Below are positions 1 to 12,800 of a stretch of 64,000 bases of DNA, in pieces; position 1 is the stretch's first letter, and each line of letters opens with the position of its first letter. The DNA is taken from positions 1,878,406 to 1,942,405 of the forward strand of contig CM035356.1 of the NCBI GenBank assembly GCA_020137815.1. The letters run 5' to 3'. Made by a program: the position numbers and the translations under genes. Under the pieces are notes generated by a model. The model made no database searches, had not been told where the DNA came from, and saw only the letters and a program-made list of their open reading frames with translations. Origin of the DNA: Hormiphora californensis. Its lineage: Eukaryota > Ctenophora > Tentaculata > Cydippida > Pleurobrachiidae.

Positions 1-446
1 TGACGACTGACACAATGAAAGTAGTCGGCAAGATTACCCTCGAAGAAAACTAGGAGTTGCACTTCAGTGGAGTCCAAAACCCCGAAAAAAAGAAAAGTTT
101 TTAACAACAGATTAAGAAACACAAGTAAACTATATTGTTACTTGATTGATGTATGGTAAAAAAACAGAATAAAAGTTGGCTTACTTTTTCGACTACTTCC
201 TTCCATAACGTCCTTAAGCATGGGAACTGATGAAGTTAATTGGGAAAAAATTAGCTGTTAATTATAATTATCCTCTTGCCCCAATAAAAATATCAGTACA
301 TAGATCAGAGAACAGACGATGACAAAAAAGAGTCAGATATGGCACTTAAATAAAGAGACATGACTTTCTATTTGGGTGAGAGATCCAGAGGATCCGTAAC
401 AATCACAATCACCAGACATTCAGTAGAATAATAGCAAAGGACACTA

Positions 447-1135
447 AAGTCGGATTTTTTAAAGTTGTCACCCCCCCCCTATCCCGCGTGGCGTCGTATT
501 TGCGTGTTACAAGTTTACTTGTTTGTTGTAAACGAGCAGCCGTAACCCATCTGATGTCTCGACCGCCAAAATCGCTGGATTTTACTTTTGCCTGGAAAAA
601 GCGGAGGCGCCGTACGATCGAGGTGTTACAGGTTTCGCCTGACAAAACAACGTATCATGTACTAAAATGCTCTAACCACCAAACCACTCAACCGTTTTGG
701 CTATTTCAAAGTCTATCTGATAAGAAATATCAAACCCTAACTCCAGCCCCAACCATAAACCTTCGTAAGTCCTAACCCTAAAAATTCATGAGCCTTGACA
801 CTCAAAAGTCAAAATACCCAGATTTTTTTACGTTTCCGAAAAACCCGGTGTTGGCTTTTAACTGGGCAGCGCTCTTTTTTAAAGCGACGGCGATTTTTGC
901 AATGCAGCGTAAAAAGTTTTGCGCTGCATTGCGCGCTGTGCCGAGTAATTTTAAAATTTTATCCAAATAAAATTTTAAAAAGTCGGATTTTTTGAAGTTG
1001 TCACCCCAAAATGACCGCGCATGTGAAATTTATCAATTTTGACGCGCACACCATACCACACGTTAACATGTGATGTGACGCGCAAAAACATTCCGCGCAC
1101 GAAAAGGGGGGTGACAACTTCAAAAAATCCGACTT
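447..1135. repeat. inverted-repeat (MITE-like) element, family A
   Basis: The motif GTCGGATTTTTTGAAGTTGT followed by CACCCC occurs at about 980-1005, in a slightly variant form at 447-475, and as its reverse complement at about 1107-1135. The 980-1135 unit therefore has ~28-bp terminal inverted repeats around a GC-rich core containing ACGTTAACATGTGAT and ACGCGCAAAAA. The same core with different ends recurs at 23728-23870. No transposase is present, so it would be non-autonomous. The relation of the 447 copy (nested or independent) is not resolved. Confidence 0.6.
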
Positions 1136-1779
1136 TACGTTCGCGTTTTTTTCCTTTCTCTCTTCGGCAGCTTCTCTTCCGCTGTTGGAAAGTGATGGCC
1201 AGCGTTAAAATTAAAATCTAGGTGTTTCGTGAGTGCTGAGTCCATGATTGGTCACAGAGTGATGTAATGTATCCAAAATTGCGTCCGCAAACATCACCCC
1301 AAAGCAAAAATTTGGTCGAAAACTGAGAGACTTGAAAAGCGCTGCCATATCGGTTATCCCCAGTGCAGTGGGGGTCTGTAGCATATTTCAACTCAGAGGC
1401 CTGTCGTAAGTCGTTATTCGTTGACTTACTGGGCTTACGACAAGTTTTCTTTCTTTCTTTTTTCTTACAAGATAAGATGGCCTAAAAAGTGTAAAATCAG
1501 CTCTTTAAAAATAAAATTTGCTAATGAAGGCCCCTGTGCCGAATGTGTTGAGATGAACTGTCTGCAGAATGCAATGAGCATGAAATGTGTTTATTTCGTC
1601 TAAATATGATTGCAAAATGCAAATTATGATTATTTTGATTAAATTTTAAAGAAATCTAAGTCTCTGATAATAAATAACAGTTTTTGAGTAATTGATGATT
1701 TTAGAAAAATTTTGGAAACATAACAACACAAACTCTTCTGTAGGAAAAGATAACCCAATGACGTGATGAACAAGGAAGC

Positions 1780-2580
1780 ATGTTAGGTCACTCCCCCTCA
1801 CCTATCCGAACTGATATTTCTGGATTCAAATCACCATCTGAGCTACTGGGATGGAAGTTCAAAAATGGTCGAAACAGTCAGTGCTTAGAAAATATTCTTG
1901 CTCGCATTTCGCAAAACCATGACCCGTTGTTGTCTGTCAAACGGAGAGAAAAGTTGATGGTTGAAAACAAAGCAACACTTCTTGAGCATCACCACACGGA
2001 GCTAACAGACAAACTCTCAAAACGACGAAGGAAACGCGGGGCAGAACACCGAGTAAGAAACGGCGTCCAAATAATGGTGAAAATGAACCAGAGACACCAA
2101 CTCTTCATCCGACGACGGAAAAACTTCTGAACCAAAAGAGACGAGACTGGGCCTCTTAAGAAGGTATACAGAACACTGTCTGATCCAGTAAATCTTATAA
2201 TCTCCCTTTGGTTCTTGAAAAGTTGCAGACTCGAAAGGAATTGCGGGGTCCCTATATAAAACTTCTTGTGGAAGAATTTGTAAATTTTAAAATCTCGCTG
2301 AACAATGCAGCTGGGCCTAACGAAGGGGTTACTCGCCTGGTAAAATCTTGGATGATGTTCCCCAGAAGCAAACCGTAAAACCTGCTTTTAACTTCGGGAC
2401 CATATGCTGAATAAGCCGACAACGAACTTAGAGACTATTTTTTGCTCAAAATCGAGGGCGGAGAAGGAAAATCGAAAAGGCTAATGGTATGCGATCGACA
2501 TTGGGTAAGTCGATTACAGCACAAGTTTCCCGAACACTTTCTTATCTCCAAATATCCTAATCTCTCGCCTCATAAACCTT
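1780..2580 (+). pseudogene. possible decayed coding segment, unrecognised
   Basis: A 116-codon open frame begins at 1780 and contains a basic stretch (LSKRRRKRG). Around 2030 the protein-like character moves to the +2 frame, which stays open to about 2155. A further 50-codon open stretch lies at about 2418-2580 and includes DNELRDYFLLKIEGG. No splice sites join the pieces and I recognise no family. It could be a degraded host gene or transposon fragment, or chance open frames. Confidence 0.2.
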
Positions 2581-3110
2581 CATAAGCACCGTGCTTACAG
2601 AGAAAATTTCTACGCTCAAAACGGGAACCCACCCTCGGCACCTGACCAAAGACTCTCCTCACCAGACTTCAAAGACGCGAATTGGGTAGTTTGGAAAACA
2701 ACGGAGAACTAGTACGGTGAGGTGAGTTTATTCATTGCGGTGAGATTGGGGACTGAACTGCCACTTAGTGTGTCTGCGGGGGATATTTTGGCAAAGGCTG
2801 TCCCAGGTTTTTGTTAGGAATGAACTTGCAATAGAGAGTGCAGATTGTGAAATTGAACATGCTAATGATGGTGATATATGGTGATGCAGATGAATTGCTT
2901 GTAAATAGCTTTGCTTTGACAAGTTTGGGTTAATAAAGATGTTTTTTAGAAATTGACGTTGAAAAGAGGTTTATCTAACAAGTCATTGTTTCAACATTTG
3001 TTTACTATCTATTGTTTTTTATATGATTAGATTGTGAGTTGTGTGTATTACAATCAACAAAACCAGGCAGGAAATTCACAGATACGGGATAATACTTTGA
3101 TGCCAATTAA

Positions 3111-4083
3111 CCCAGTGTCAAAAAAACCACGAATATGCAAATATAATTTCCAATGCTTTTAGGAAAAAATAATGCCAATATAATGCCAAAAGAATGCCCA
3201 AGCCTAGTTCCCCAATCAACACATTAATTGTCAGTGTAAGTGAAACCAAAACAAGAATTATACAGCTGTTTCTCCCCCCACTTCTCCCTCTCTCTCTATT
3301 CTTCTCTCTTTTCTCTCTGTCTATTCTCTGTTCCTCTTCTCTCTCTCTCCCGCGCATCTCTCTATCTTTCTCTCTGTCCCTCTCTCTCTCTCACTTCTCT
3401 CCTCTCTCACCCACTCTCACTTTCTCTCTCTCTCACTTCCTCTCTTTCTCTCTCCCTTAATTAGCTCGTGCTAATAAGGTGGTGCTAGGTATTCAGATTT
3501 CATGGGATTCTGAGATTCTAGGGCATTATTTTGATGCGTTTTGGGACTCTGAGGGACTCTGGGGCATTATGGGACCTCTGGGGGCATTATTGGGACTCCA
3601 GAATCCAAATAATGTCCCTCCTTAGTTTATCACTCAAAAATGTTTTTTAGCTTCAAAAACGATTCAATGAGATGAGGCAATCATTATAAGGGTCACATAA
3701 AAAAAATAGGGAGAGTGATGTGCCAAAAATTAGAAACAATTAACCTATTTTATAATTAACTTAATTAAAAAAATTAAATTATTAAAAAATTTTCTTCAAA
3801 ATTCGCCAGATTTTGATTCAAAATGACTTATTATGATAGGAAATGGTTCCCTGGGTCTATAAGTCATTCAAGCACTAAATTCATTGCAAATGTGAAAATT
3901 TCAACAGAGTCTCAAGATGGCATTATCGCGGCTTAATTTAAAAGATGCCTGGATAAACGAATAAACGTTAACTAATGTCTTCTATGTACTATCTAGTATC
4001 ATTGCCAAAAATTTTAGTTAGAAAATAATGCCTTTTTAAGAAATTTTCGAGTCTAATGCCTTTCGAAATAAGTTGACACTGGG
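3111..4083. repeat. candidate 973-bp non-autonomous element with 11-bp terminal inverted repeats
   Basis: CCCAGTGTCAA at 3111-3121 is exactly inverted as TTGACACTGGG at 4073-4083. The interior is AT-rich, repeats AATGCC several times near both ends and carries a CT-rich block. Flanking sequence (CCAATTAA versus CCAATAAC) is similar but gives no clean target-site duplication. The short inverted repeat could be chance. Confidence 0.35.
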
Positions 4084-4700
4084 CCAATAACCAAGGGAGT
4101 ACACATTTTTAGAGAGAACTAAACCACGTCAAACAATTGATGGTTTCAACCCATCCCACTCTCACTCCATCTCTCCACCCATCCCCCTCCCGCCGTCCCC
4201 CACACATCACCACCCCTACCCATCCACACCACATGTGCTACGGTAACTTTCGAAACTTTTGACTTGGTTATTATATCAAATTCAACGAACAAGTTTTCAT
4301 ATTGCAATTGTCAAATCAACAGAGTCAAAAAGCAACTAGCAAGCACAGTATTCAGCACAGTATTCAGCTCTCATTTAGCTACGTTGAACAAGTCTGTTTC
4401 AATATCCTTGTCATCATCTGCCTTCTTTCTCTACACAATCTCACTCGATACGGGTATAAATCAGTATAAAGATTCACACTTTCAAACAGTCGCATCTCTG
4501 TCTTTTTTGCGGGGTCTGCCCACTCTCCCTACTTCAGTTCAGGAGTCGCTTCTACACTCTCGCCCTCTCATACTCAGCAGTCGCTTTAGCAATATCATTG
4601 TCATTATTTTGATCACTTGTCGCAATATTAGCATCAGTAATATCTTCTCATATATCTGATCATTTGCTACTTGATCAGATTCAAAGTGAAAATTTTTCTA

Positions 4701-4840
4701 GCTTCTATAGCGCCACAATTACTTGTATTTTCAGCTTCTATAGCGCCCACAATCATTTCATTTTCAGCTTCTATAACGCCCACAATCATTTGCATTTCAG
4801 CTTTTATAGCGCCACAATCATTTGCATTTTCAGCTTCCTA
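4701..4840 (+). repeat. 33-bp minisatellite, four copies
   Basis: The unit begins GCTTCTATAGCGCCACAAT and recurs at about 4701, 4734, 4766 and 4800, with a few substitutions and 1-2 base length changes. It lies inside an open frame, but the translation is a hydrophobic repeat without further support, so I treat it as a repeat rather than a gene. Confidence 0.75.
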
Positions 4841-5109
4841 CCTTTAGTCATAAGATTCAGCTGTTGTTTTGTACCAGGATTGTCACAATCTCTCATTTCA
4901 CTGGACTTATGAATTTGAATGTCAACAGGTGCTTCATTGTCGTGTTCTTAGCCTCGCCAGCGATTGTTTTCTCTCTCGCTACCTGGATTGCCCTTCTTAG
5001 CCATTTCAATGTTTTTGATACCACAGTTGCAGAAGAAAGGCTGTTCCCTGGCGTTGTCTACCGAACCCATTTTTCTGCTACCGAAAATTACCCTTGGAAA
5101 ACACCTCTG

Positions 5110-8100
5110 TCACAGTGGAGTCATACAGTAGGGATTGATGACCGAGTTGATGGAAGGATGAAGGTGAGAAGAAAGTGGTACCATGAAGTTGCATCAATAA
5201 CCTCGGTGTAGTGGAAGATGCAGATGAAAATGAGTGGCATCAGCAGAGGAAATCTCTGAGGATGATCATTGAAACCTTCCGTTGAAGTTTAGCATTTCTT
5301 TTCTGCCACCATTTTGCTAGTTGCCCGATTGAAATCCCGCTCCCGGAACTCGCGGAGACGAAGGTTATGAAAATGTAGGAAAAGTGATGATAAAGAAGCA
5401 TACAATGTTGACAATCAGGACACCCCAAATGAACTTCTCCTGTGGATCACCCTTGGAAACGAAAAACTTGAAAAGACACACACCGGCATTACCATAGAAA
5501 TGAAGCTTTTGGCCGGTAACAGAGGCAGAGCTTTGGTCACCATAAGAAAATGATAGAAACACATCTTCTGTGAAAGTTGCCGGATTCTGGCAGGTGAAGA
5601 AATATGAAGCACATTCATGCTATGCTGAAAGTACTTCTCCAGAATGGCAACGTGTTTTTCTCGGTCTGGAGCGTCAGTGAAAATAGGGCTACCTGGATAG
5701 TAAACTCCATTGACAAAGAAGTCCTCGAAGATATCGAAAAGAGGGCCAGTCGCTATTAGCATTGAGACAAGCGTAATGAAGACTGTCATGAGGGTCAGTT
5801 TCATCCCCGCCTTTCGGTTGAATGACCTTGGTGTAAGTACGTTTCTGAGGCTTATGACACGGGAGAGACTCAGGAAGGTCATGGAGATTAGGGAGATCTG
5901 GGATCCGAATGTGCTGATAACACCAAGCAGTGAACACTCAATCCCAGTTCGCCATTCAAATTGTTTCTCACAGTACTCATCCCTGTATTTGAGTTCGTAA
6001 CAGGCAATAATTATCAAGTACAGACCCAAGCAAAAGTCGCCGATGGAAATGAAGAACACAAGCAGTTGGTTCATAATGGCTGAGCGTTCTTTGACTTTCG
6101 AAGGTTGTGAAAAACTTTATGATATGATTCCATTAGCCCCTGTGGCCAAGACACCAAAAACAAATGAGAAAACCAGGAAGCTAAGTTGTTGGATGATGCT
6201 ATCGCGAACACTGTTCGTTACACTCATCAGAGTAGTCGTGCAGTCAAATTACCGTCACATTTGCTGTTGATCTGGATATAATCTCCATTTTTGCACATGA
6301 AGACATTTCTACAAATGTTCTCACTTTCATCACTCCCATCCCCACAGTCGTCTACCAGGTTACAAACTTTTTCGTATGGGACGCAGTTCTTGGTCTCCTT
6401 ACACAGAAAGAAACTATTCACATACTTCTTCTCCTTTGCTTTGAATTGCCATCACTTTCGTTGTTCCGTTGCCATTTGAAGCTAGTACAGACTCATACAG
6501 AGTCGTCAAGGTTCGGGCAGGAATCAATTCAGAGGTTTTAAGGGACATGTAATATTTGTATTTTTGCAGCGGCCTAGACATACAGATATAGTAGGCTTCA
6601 CCAAAAACCCTTGGCAAGAAATAGAATCGACATGGCCGGATATATCACATATCTACGTGACCCCATCGATGGTTCCTCAAACGGTTCATGGAACGGTTTT
6701 TCAACGCAGTCTCCCAAATGCGGGAAGACCTTCCGCATACTTTCAAGTCCAGGAAGACAATGCCCAGTCGCTTCTCTGTCCTTTTCCCCCGTCCGACTTT
6801 CTCCAGAACAACTGCTGTAACTGCCTGTATGTTCCTTGACTCAGCACACACTCTTAGCCTCGGAGGCACAGCTATCGACCCGGTCACACACATATGCCAT
6901 GTCGAGTAATTCGTTCTCCGGGTAACAGCGAAATGTGTTGAGTTTATCGCAATCTGCTGTATTATCAACATACCGAGTGGAGGTTTTTGTACGGTCTGTA
7001 CAGGCCACAAAGACTTTCTTGATGTGCTGGATAACTTTTGTCGAACAAAAACTGCTTGGATGCTCATCGGTTGCGTTACCATCATCGACATAACAGTCTT
7101 CAACGACCGTCCTTAATCCATGCTAGAGGTATGGGGAGTTTCTGCCCTGGAATTCCAAACATTCGTTCACATTTAAATTTGCTCGTCATCTCACCACAAA
7201 TAATGTTCAGGCCCTCGTCGTAGTCGTTACAGTCATAATGTCATCGCATAACTGATGTTTGTGGATCGTGCAACAGGGGTTGGGGTAACACACTGTATGT
7301 CGATTTCGTTGTCGCATAGTGTCAATATTACCATCCTTTCGCCAAACTTGCTATCTATCTGAGCACACCATATTGCTGCTGACATTGAACGTCTCAACTC
7401 CATTCAGATAAATTACGTGGGCAACCTTTCAGATAATCGAGTTGGCTTCAGGAATGTCACAATCATAATGATTATAGAATCATTTGCCGGGCAGACCTCC
7501 CAAATTACCTGTTTCAAGAGGCTCTGGACCACACCGGTTTTGTCTGGTGAGATTGATGATCCACATGATGCAAATGGTCCTCCAGACAAACTTCGTGTGT
7601 CTTCACCATTTCGGCAATCCCAAACTCCATCACAAATCCAGTTGATTGGGACATCCTATTTCCCCCAGATACAGGGTGTTACAGTTGAGACTTCCCGATT
7701 TAGTGTTCCTCACCACAACCATTTGGTTTGTACCTCCATCTTCATCATCATTCAATATCTCGGTTTCGGATGTTTCTTGATCAGTAACTGAAGATTCAGC
7801 GTCTGATCTTGTCTTGCTTGATGTAGTATCTCCTATAGAACATTCGATTTCGTCATCACAATAGGGACAAAAACACTTCCCATTGCATTTTTCGTCATTT
7901 GGTATTTTCATGTTGGTTCGGTATAACACGATCTGCAGACACACAACAGCTATCGTGCAAAGATCCGATGTTTGTAGTTTGCACATCAATATTTTTCTTT
8001 GCCTCACCACCTGTTGCAATCCATTTCCTTTTCGACAAGAGATCCGCTAACAAATACGGGGTTTCACTGTGTGTTAGCCTGGAAAAATTCTTAGTTTCGC

Positions 8101-9545
8101 AGATGAAATCGTTGCAGTCAAACCGGCCTTTAACCCTGTCGTTGGGGGACAAACTGTGACATTTTTGTGTGCACAAATCTGGGAAAACTTGGATCATCCG
8201 GGCCAGAGATGAGAAGGATACATCACATGTGTTAGAACCGCTGCTATTTTCTCTATAAACGTCGTGGGAGTTTGGGCACCGGTATAGGTGAGGGTTAGGT
8301 AGGATTTGGTGTGAGCATCTGAAACACAAATAACCATTCTCCATTGTTGATTTGCAAAGCGTAAGGTCGAAACCACACTCCAACCAAAGTGCCCCGTTCC
8401 CGGGACAATCCTTCCATTTCACTCCAGGATCCATTGGTATGTGAAACATTAGTTAGAAAAATTATCTGTGTGTGTGAACACGTTGCTGGAGGTTACGAAA
8501 GTGTGGAAGCCCATTCTCAAGCACATAGCAGTTTTTGTAGCCTCACTAACACCCTCACTACACACCATTCCAGTGGATATGTTCCCTAGAACACTGACCG
8601 TGACTAGTAGGTATCCTGCCATTGGTCCCTTAACGGGGAGAGACCCATCTGATGAAGAGCGGGTCGCTGGGTATACTCGACTTATCTGCGACCAAGTTGA
8701 ATGTTAGATCGTTAAAACTAGCATTGGGCGCCATATCGATGCCACAGTTACGACAACAGCTTCTGTTTGGTTGGCCACTCACCCTTTCCTTTTTGTAATG
8801 GAACTCAAACCTTTGAAGCCAACGCAATGGCATAATCATTATTTTCTGCATGTCATAACTGTCAGCTGATCGGTGAGATAGGAGTTCTGAGAACCCCATC
8901 TTCTCACATGCACTCTCCAGAACTTCTATGAGAGATTCTTTTGACAACCAAAGCGTCTGAAATCGACCCCTTCCCACCTGTCGTTGGTGAGGTCGTAGGA
9001 AACCAGGAGAAGGCCCTCATAAAGACTTGAAAAGCCATCACCGTTGATGAGCCGATATGACAGCGAACTCTCGTTTATCTTGGGATAAGTATAAAACTCA
9101 AGCCAGATGAACGGTTTTTTAAATGTGTAGGATGTATAAAATCTGTCCGGTCGAGTCAAAACCAGCCTTTTGTATGGATTCACTGCTATCAAAACCATAT
9201 AATTCAGGTTTGTATTCATAGTGTTTGTGGGTGATGAGGTTTTGGGATTTAAATTGATTCAAGGCATCATAAAGCAGTGCATCTCCATTACTGACAGGTG
9301 TTGTTTTTATGCCTCCCTCTTTAGTAACCGTTGCCATCAGCGTTCCAACGGGAAAGTACGGCGTCTGGTAAAGTGGGCCATCTTTCAGCCAATACACAAC
9401 GGATTGATTTCTGCAATTTAGTTGTATATGATGATTCGAAATCGCCAACGTTTGTCAGGTCAAAAGTACATCTTCTGCAATTGTATCTTCGCACAGTACC
9501 CGACAGATCATATGTTGCACTAACTGCATTCCCATATACTCCCTC
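5110..9545 (-). pseudogene. frame-broken LDLa/SRCR-like leucine-rich-receptor-class GPCR (relaxin-receptor-like)
   Basis: Read on the minus strand, coding character persists without introns but jumps frame at least eight times. The ectodomain is Cys-rich. It includes an SRCR-like piece (RWEGVDF at ~8950, then SACEKMGF at ~8915) and several LDLa-like segments, for example CDGVWDC at ~7600 and CNLVDDCGDGSDE at ~6340. The 7TM part follows: TM1 (SFLVFSFVFGVLATGANGI, ~6160), then a stop and shift near 6118, then TM2-TM4 (5415-6074) with SRVISLRNVLTP after TM3 and a NGVYYP loop like that of LGR/RXFP receptors. TM5 ends in IVCFFII at ~5410, and TM7 SINSVINPY at ~5140 is reached only after another shift. 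The order and motifs match LDLa-bearing LGR/RXFP or Lymnaea-type receptors. The 5' end runs into the gap. Either this is a pseudogene or the assembly has many indels here. Confidence 0.75.
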
Positions 9546-9645
9546 NNNNNNNNNNNNNNNNNNNNNNNNNNNNNNNNNNNNNNNNNNNNNNNNNNNNNNN
9601 NNNNNNNNNNNNNNNNNNNNNNNNNNNNNNNNNNNNNNNNNNNNN
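9546..9645. other. assembly gap (100 N)
   Basis: Exactly 100 N, the usual placeholder for a gap of unknown size. It truncates the receptor relic on its left and probably hides the 5' exons (EVH1 domain) of the SPRED-like gene on its right. Confidence 0.98.
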
Positions 9646-9893
9646 GCGAGGGGAGTTGTGAAGGTAGGTGGTGTTTTGTTATTTGGAATGTGCGGAGGAG
9701 AGGGAGCGAGAGCTAGAGGAGCAGTAGAGGAGAGGAGAGCTGATGGGAGAGCCCCGAGGAGTATTTCGAGTTCGATAGTTATCTTCTCTTTCTCTTTCTC
9801 TTCTCTTCTTGTTCTTTATCTTCTTATCTCCTTCTCTTCTCTTATCTTTCATTTCTTTTGCATTACGTTTAATTTAAACATTTTCCATTTTAG

Positions 9894-12800
9894 GTCAGCC
9901 TGGAACAGACATCGACTCTTCTCTGCATGACCAGGTAAACCATTTTCCATTCTTTAGTTTTAATTCCTTTTTGTACTAATTCAGAATTCTCTCTACTTCA
10001 CAGACCACAGTCACTTTCAACTCTCTAACTACCACCCTCTCTCTCTCTCTGCCCCCTCTCTCTGCCCTTCCTCACTACCCTTCCTTGCTCTCTCACTGCC
10101 CCCCCCCCTCCCTCTATATCCTCCCATTGTGTCGATCATTAGTCAAGCAAGAGTTTCCTAACGCCTGAATTATACACGAGTGCAGTGGACTCTCTCCTGC
10201 CTCCTAGAGCGAGGAAGAGAGAGAGCGAGAGCTCAGAGAGAGGAGACGAGCGAGATCGAGACGGAAATCTATCCTCTCTTCTCTCTCTATCTTCTCTCTC
10301 TCTCTCTCTCCCTCCCATCTGCTCTCTCTCCTTCTATCTTACTCGCTCTTGGGTGTGCAAGAGAGGGGAAAGGACCATTAGTCCGCCTTTAGTTGCTCCT
10401 TTGTGTAAGAAAGAGAGAGAGTCAGACGGAGAAAGAGAGAGTTAGACAGAGGGAGTGAGAGTTAAGACCCCTCTCTCTCTCTGTAAGCTCGGTCTAAGCC
10501 TAGGCCCCCACGTTGCTTGTGCAGTACTTGTAGTTTCCCCACTGTACTGAGCTGTGTAGGAGATCTATAGCCAAGGTGCTGCTGCAGTAATAATTTACCT
10601 GCACTGAGTATACATATGTCACAATTATAGCTAATACAAAGATCTCGCCCGCTGATGTTACCCCGCCTGTAAGTAGTAGTTTTATCTGGTATCGAAGTTA
10701 CCCCTCCCTTGCCGGCACGCGAAGAAGGTGTCTTCGATACCAATAGTTTTATTTGGTATCGAAGATACCTCACACTCTTTGCACGCCTGCAAGGGAGGGG
10801 TAACTTCGATACCAATAGTTGTATCTGATTTAGAGTGGCAATATATTTGGGACGTTATATATCACGGCTGATTGTCCTGTTTCTAGAATTGTTGTTCCTT
10901 TTTAATGTGTTTGTCCCAACTGATTCCGTTTAATTTTAGTTGGAATTTAGCGGTTGGTAGTTTAGTTGGAATAGGATAAAAACTAATTAGGAAGACAGAT
11001 CTGAGTTGAACGCATAATTAATAATAATTAGGCCGCACACATACCACGTCTTTCCTTCTCTATCTCTTTAGTCTCTCCCTCTCTCTCTCTATCTTTATTT
11101 ATTATCTATCTTTCTCTCTCTTTCTCTCTATCTCTCTCTCTTTCTCTCTATCTATCTCTCTCTCTTTCTCTCTATCCATCTCTCTCTATCTCTCTTTCTA
11201 TCCACTCTCAAATTCGTGTGCACGGTTTAGAAGAGCTCCGGAGGTCAAATTAGCCACACAGGCAGGAAGAAACAGAATGAGAGAATAAAACAGAATGAGA
11301 GAATAAAACAGTGGAACAATGTCTACCACTTCTATATTATAATTCTCATTGATTTTCTTGTCTCCTCCACCAGCAGCAGTATCATGTCGTCTTCTCCACA
11401 TGTCTAGTAAGTCTCTTGAACTTGATACAGTTATGATTTTGTGTAGGTGATTATTGTGGAATTCGTTTTTCTGTCAAGTTGGTTTATCTTGTTTCATTTC
11501 GCTCGAAGTTCTGGGTTTAGAGTTGCATTGTTCATCGCACCGTCATTAATAACTGAACGAGACAATTAATCGGAACACTTTCTCTACTTTTAATTACACT
11601 TTGTGCACCCCTCCTGTTTTCTTTTTCTTTGCTGTGTCTCGTTCTCTCCTCTTTCTACCACATTCATCCCTCTTTCTATCACATTCACTCCCCTTCCTAT
11701 CTCATTCACTAACTTTTTATTTAGACAAAGCTTACACACTCAAGAATAAAAATAAGATGTCTTTCTGTCTATTTTATCTGATGTGAACTAAATTATGTAG
11801 GAGGTTTTATAAGAACTTTGGCAGCAGGTGACCAAATTTGGCAATCAATTTCGGTTAAAAAATTGATGATTCTAGTGTTTTAGTAATCTGAGATAAATGC
11901 AATTTGAATTACTGGTAGATTTGATACGATTCTGATAGAGAAACGAGAGTAGAGGAGGAAATGCATGTACTAGAGAGAGGTAGATCTAAACACGTGTTAT
12001 AAATGCATGGTCTAGTGCTAAAAGGGTTTAGTAATGTTACCCGTGCTCCAACAAGATAGAGAAAGAGAGGAGAACAAGAGGGAGAAAGAGAGACGGCTGG
12101 TGTTAATTCAAAATTGGTATACTCTGACTACAATCGCGAATCGCTGACCCTTAGCAAAGAGCATGTTGTTATGTTCTAACCCTTCCTTTATATAGAACAT
12201 TAATATAGATACATAGTACAAGGGCTAATTAATGGCATTGTCCTCTTTCACCACGTCCCGTACAATCTAGAAGATCTAAAAAATCTAGAAAATCTAGATT
12301 AGTATCTAGAAAATTTAGAAAAGCTTGTCGAAGTACCCAGTTAGTTCATGCATTCGAGGGCTATAGAACATATAATGGGACCATGGTCGACTTTGTTTGA
12401 TCGTCAACGATTATTCAGTAATTAAACTAAGTTTGGTCTTTCTAAATAACAGCTCCGTTCGTTAATGTGTGTCTCTCTGTAGTATGAATGACTGCCCCGT
12501 ATCAATTCTCTTCCCAACCACTATTCTACTCTCTCCGTTGTATTTTCATATTTCTCCCTTCCTCGAACAGACAAAAACATCGTCTCTCTCTCTCTTCCAC
12601 CCACTTGACTCACATACCACCAATCTTTGAACGACGGATTGTCTTTTTGATTGAAATTCGACCGAAATTCATCCCTCTCACAGTCGCATTGCCAATGCTG
12701 TAGCGCGCGGTAACGTTGTTGTGAGGCAAGACCGCGGCTGGCAATTCAAAATCCCGCGCGCGGTGCCTTATTGCGCCAGGTGCTATGAACAGAGTTGTTT

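Larger units (their letters stand above)
1..5100. other. AT-rich stretch without a confident gene
   Basis: No open frame here has convincing exon structure or protein character. The stretch holds inverted-repeat elements (447-1135 and 3111-4083), a perfect 10-bp hairpin at 900-909/922-931, a CT-rich block at about 3258-3462, C-rich low complexity at 4145-4235 and a 33-bp minisatellite at 4701-4840. A possibly decayed coding segment (1780-2580) is listed separately. Confidence 0.6.

Noticed and set aside
4264-5211. Open frames of 82-131 codons as a gene
   Set aside because: The 82-codon frame is a translation of the 33-bp minisatellite, and the last overlaps the receptor relic's tail on the other strand; no splice signals link them.
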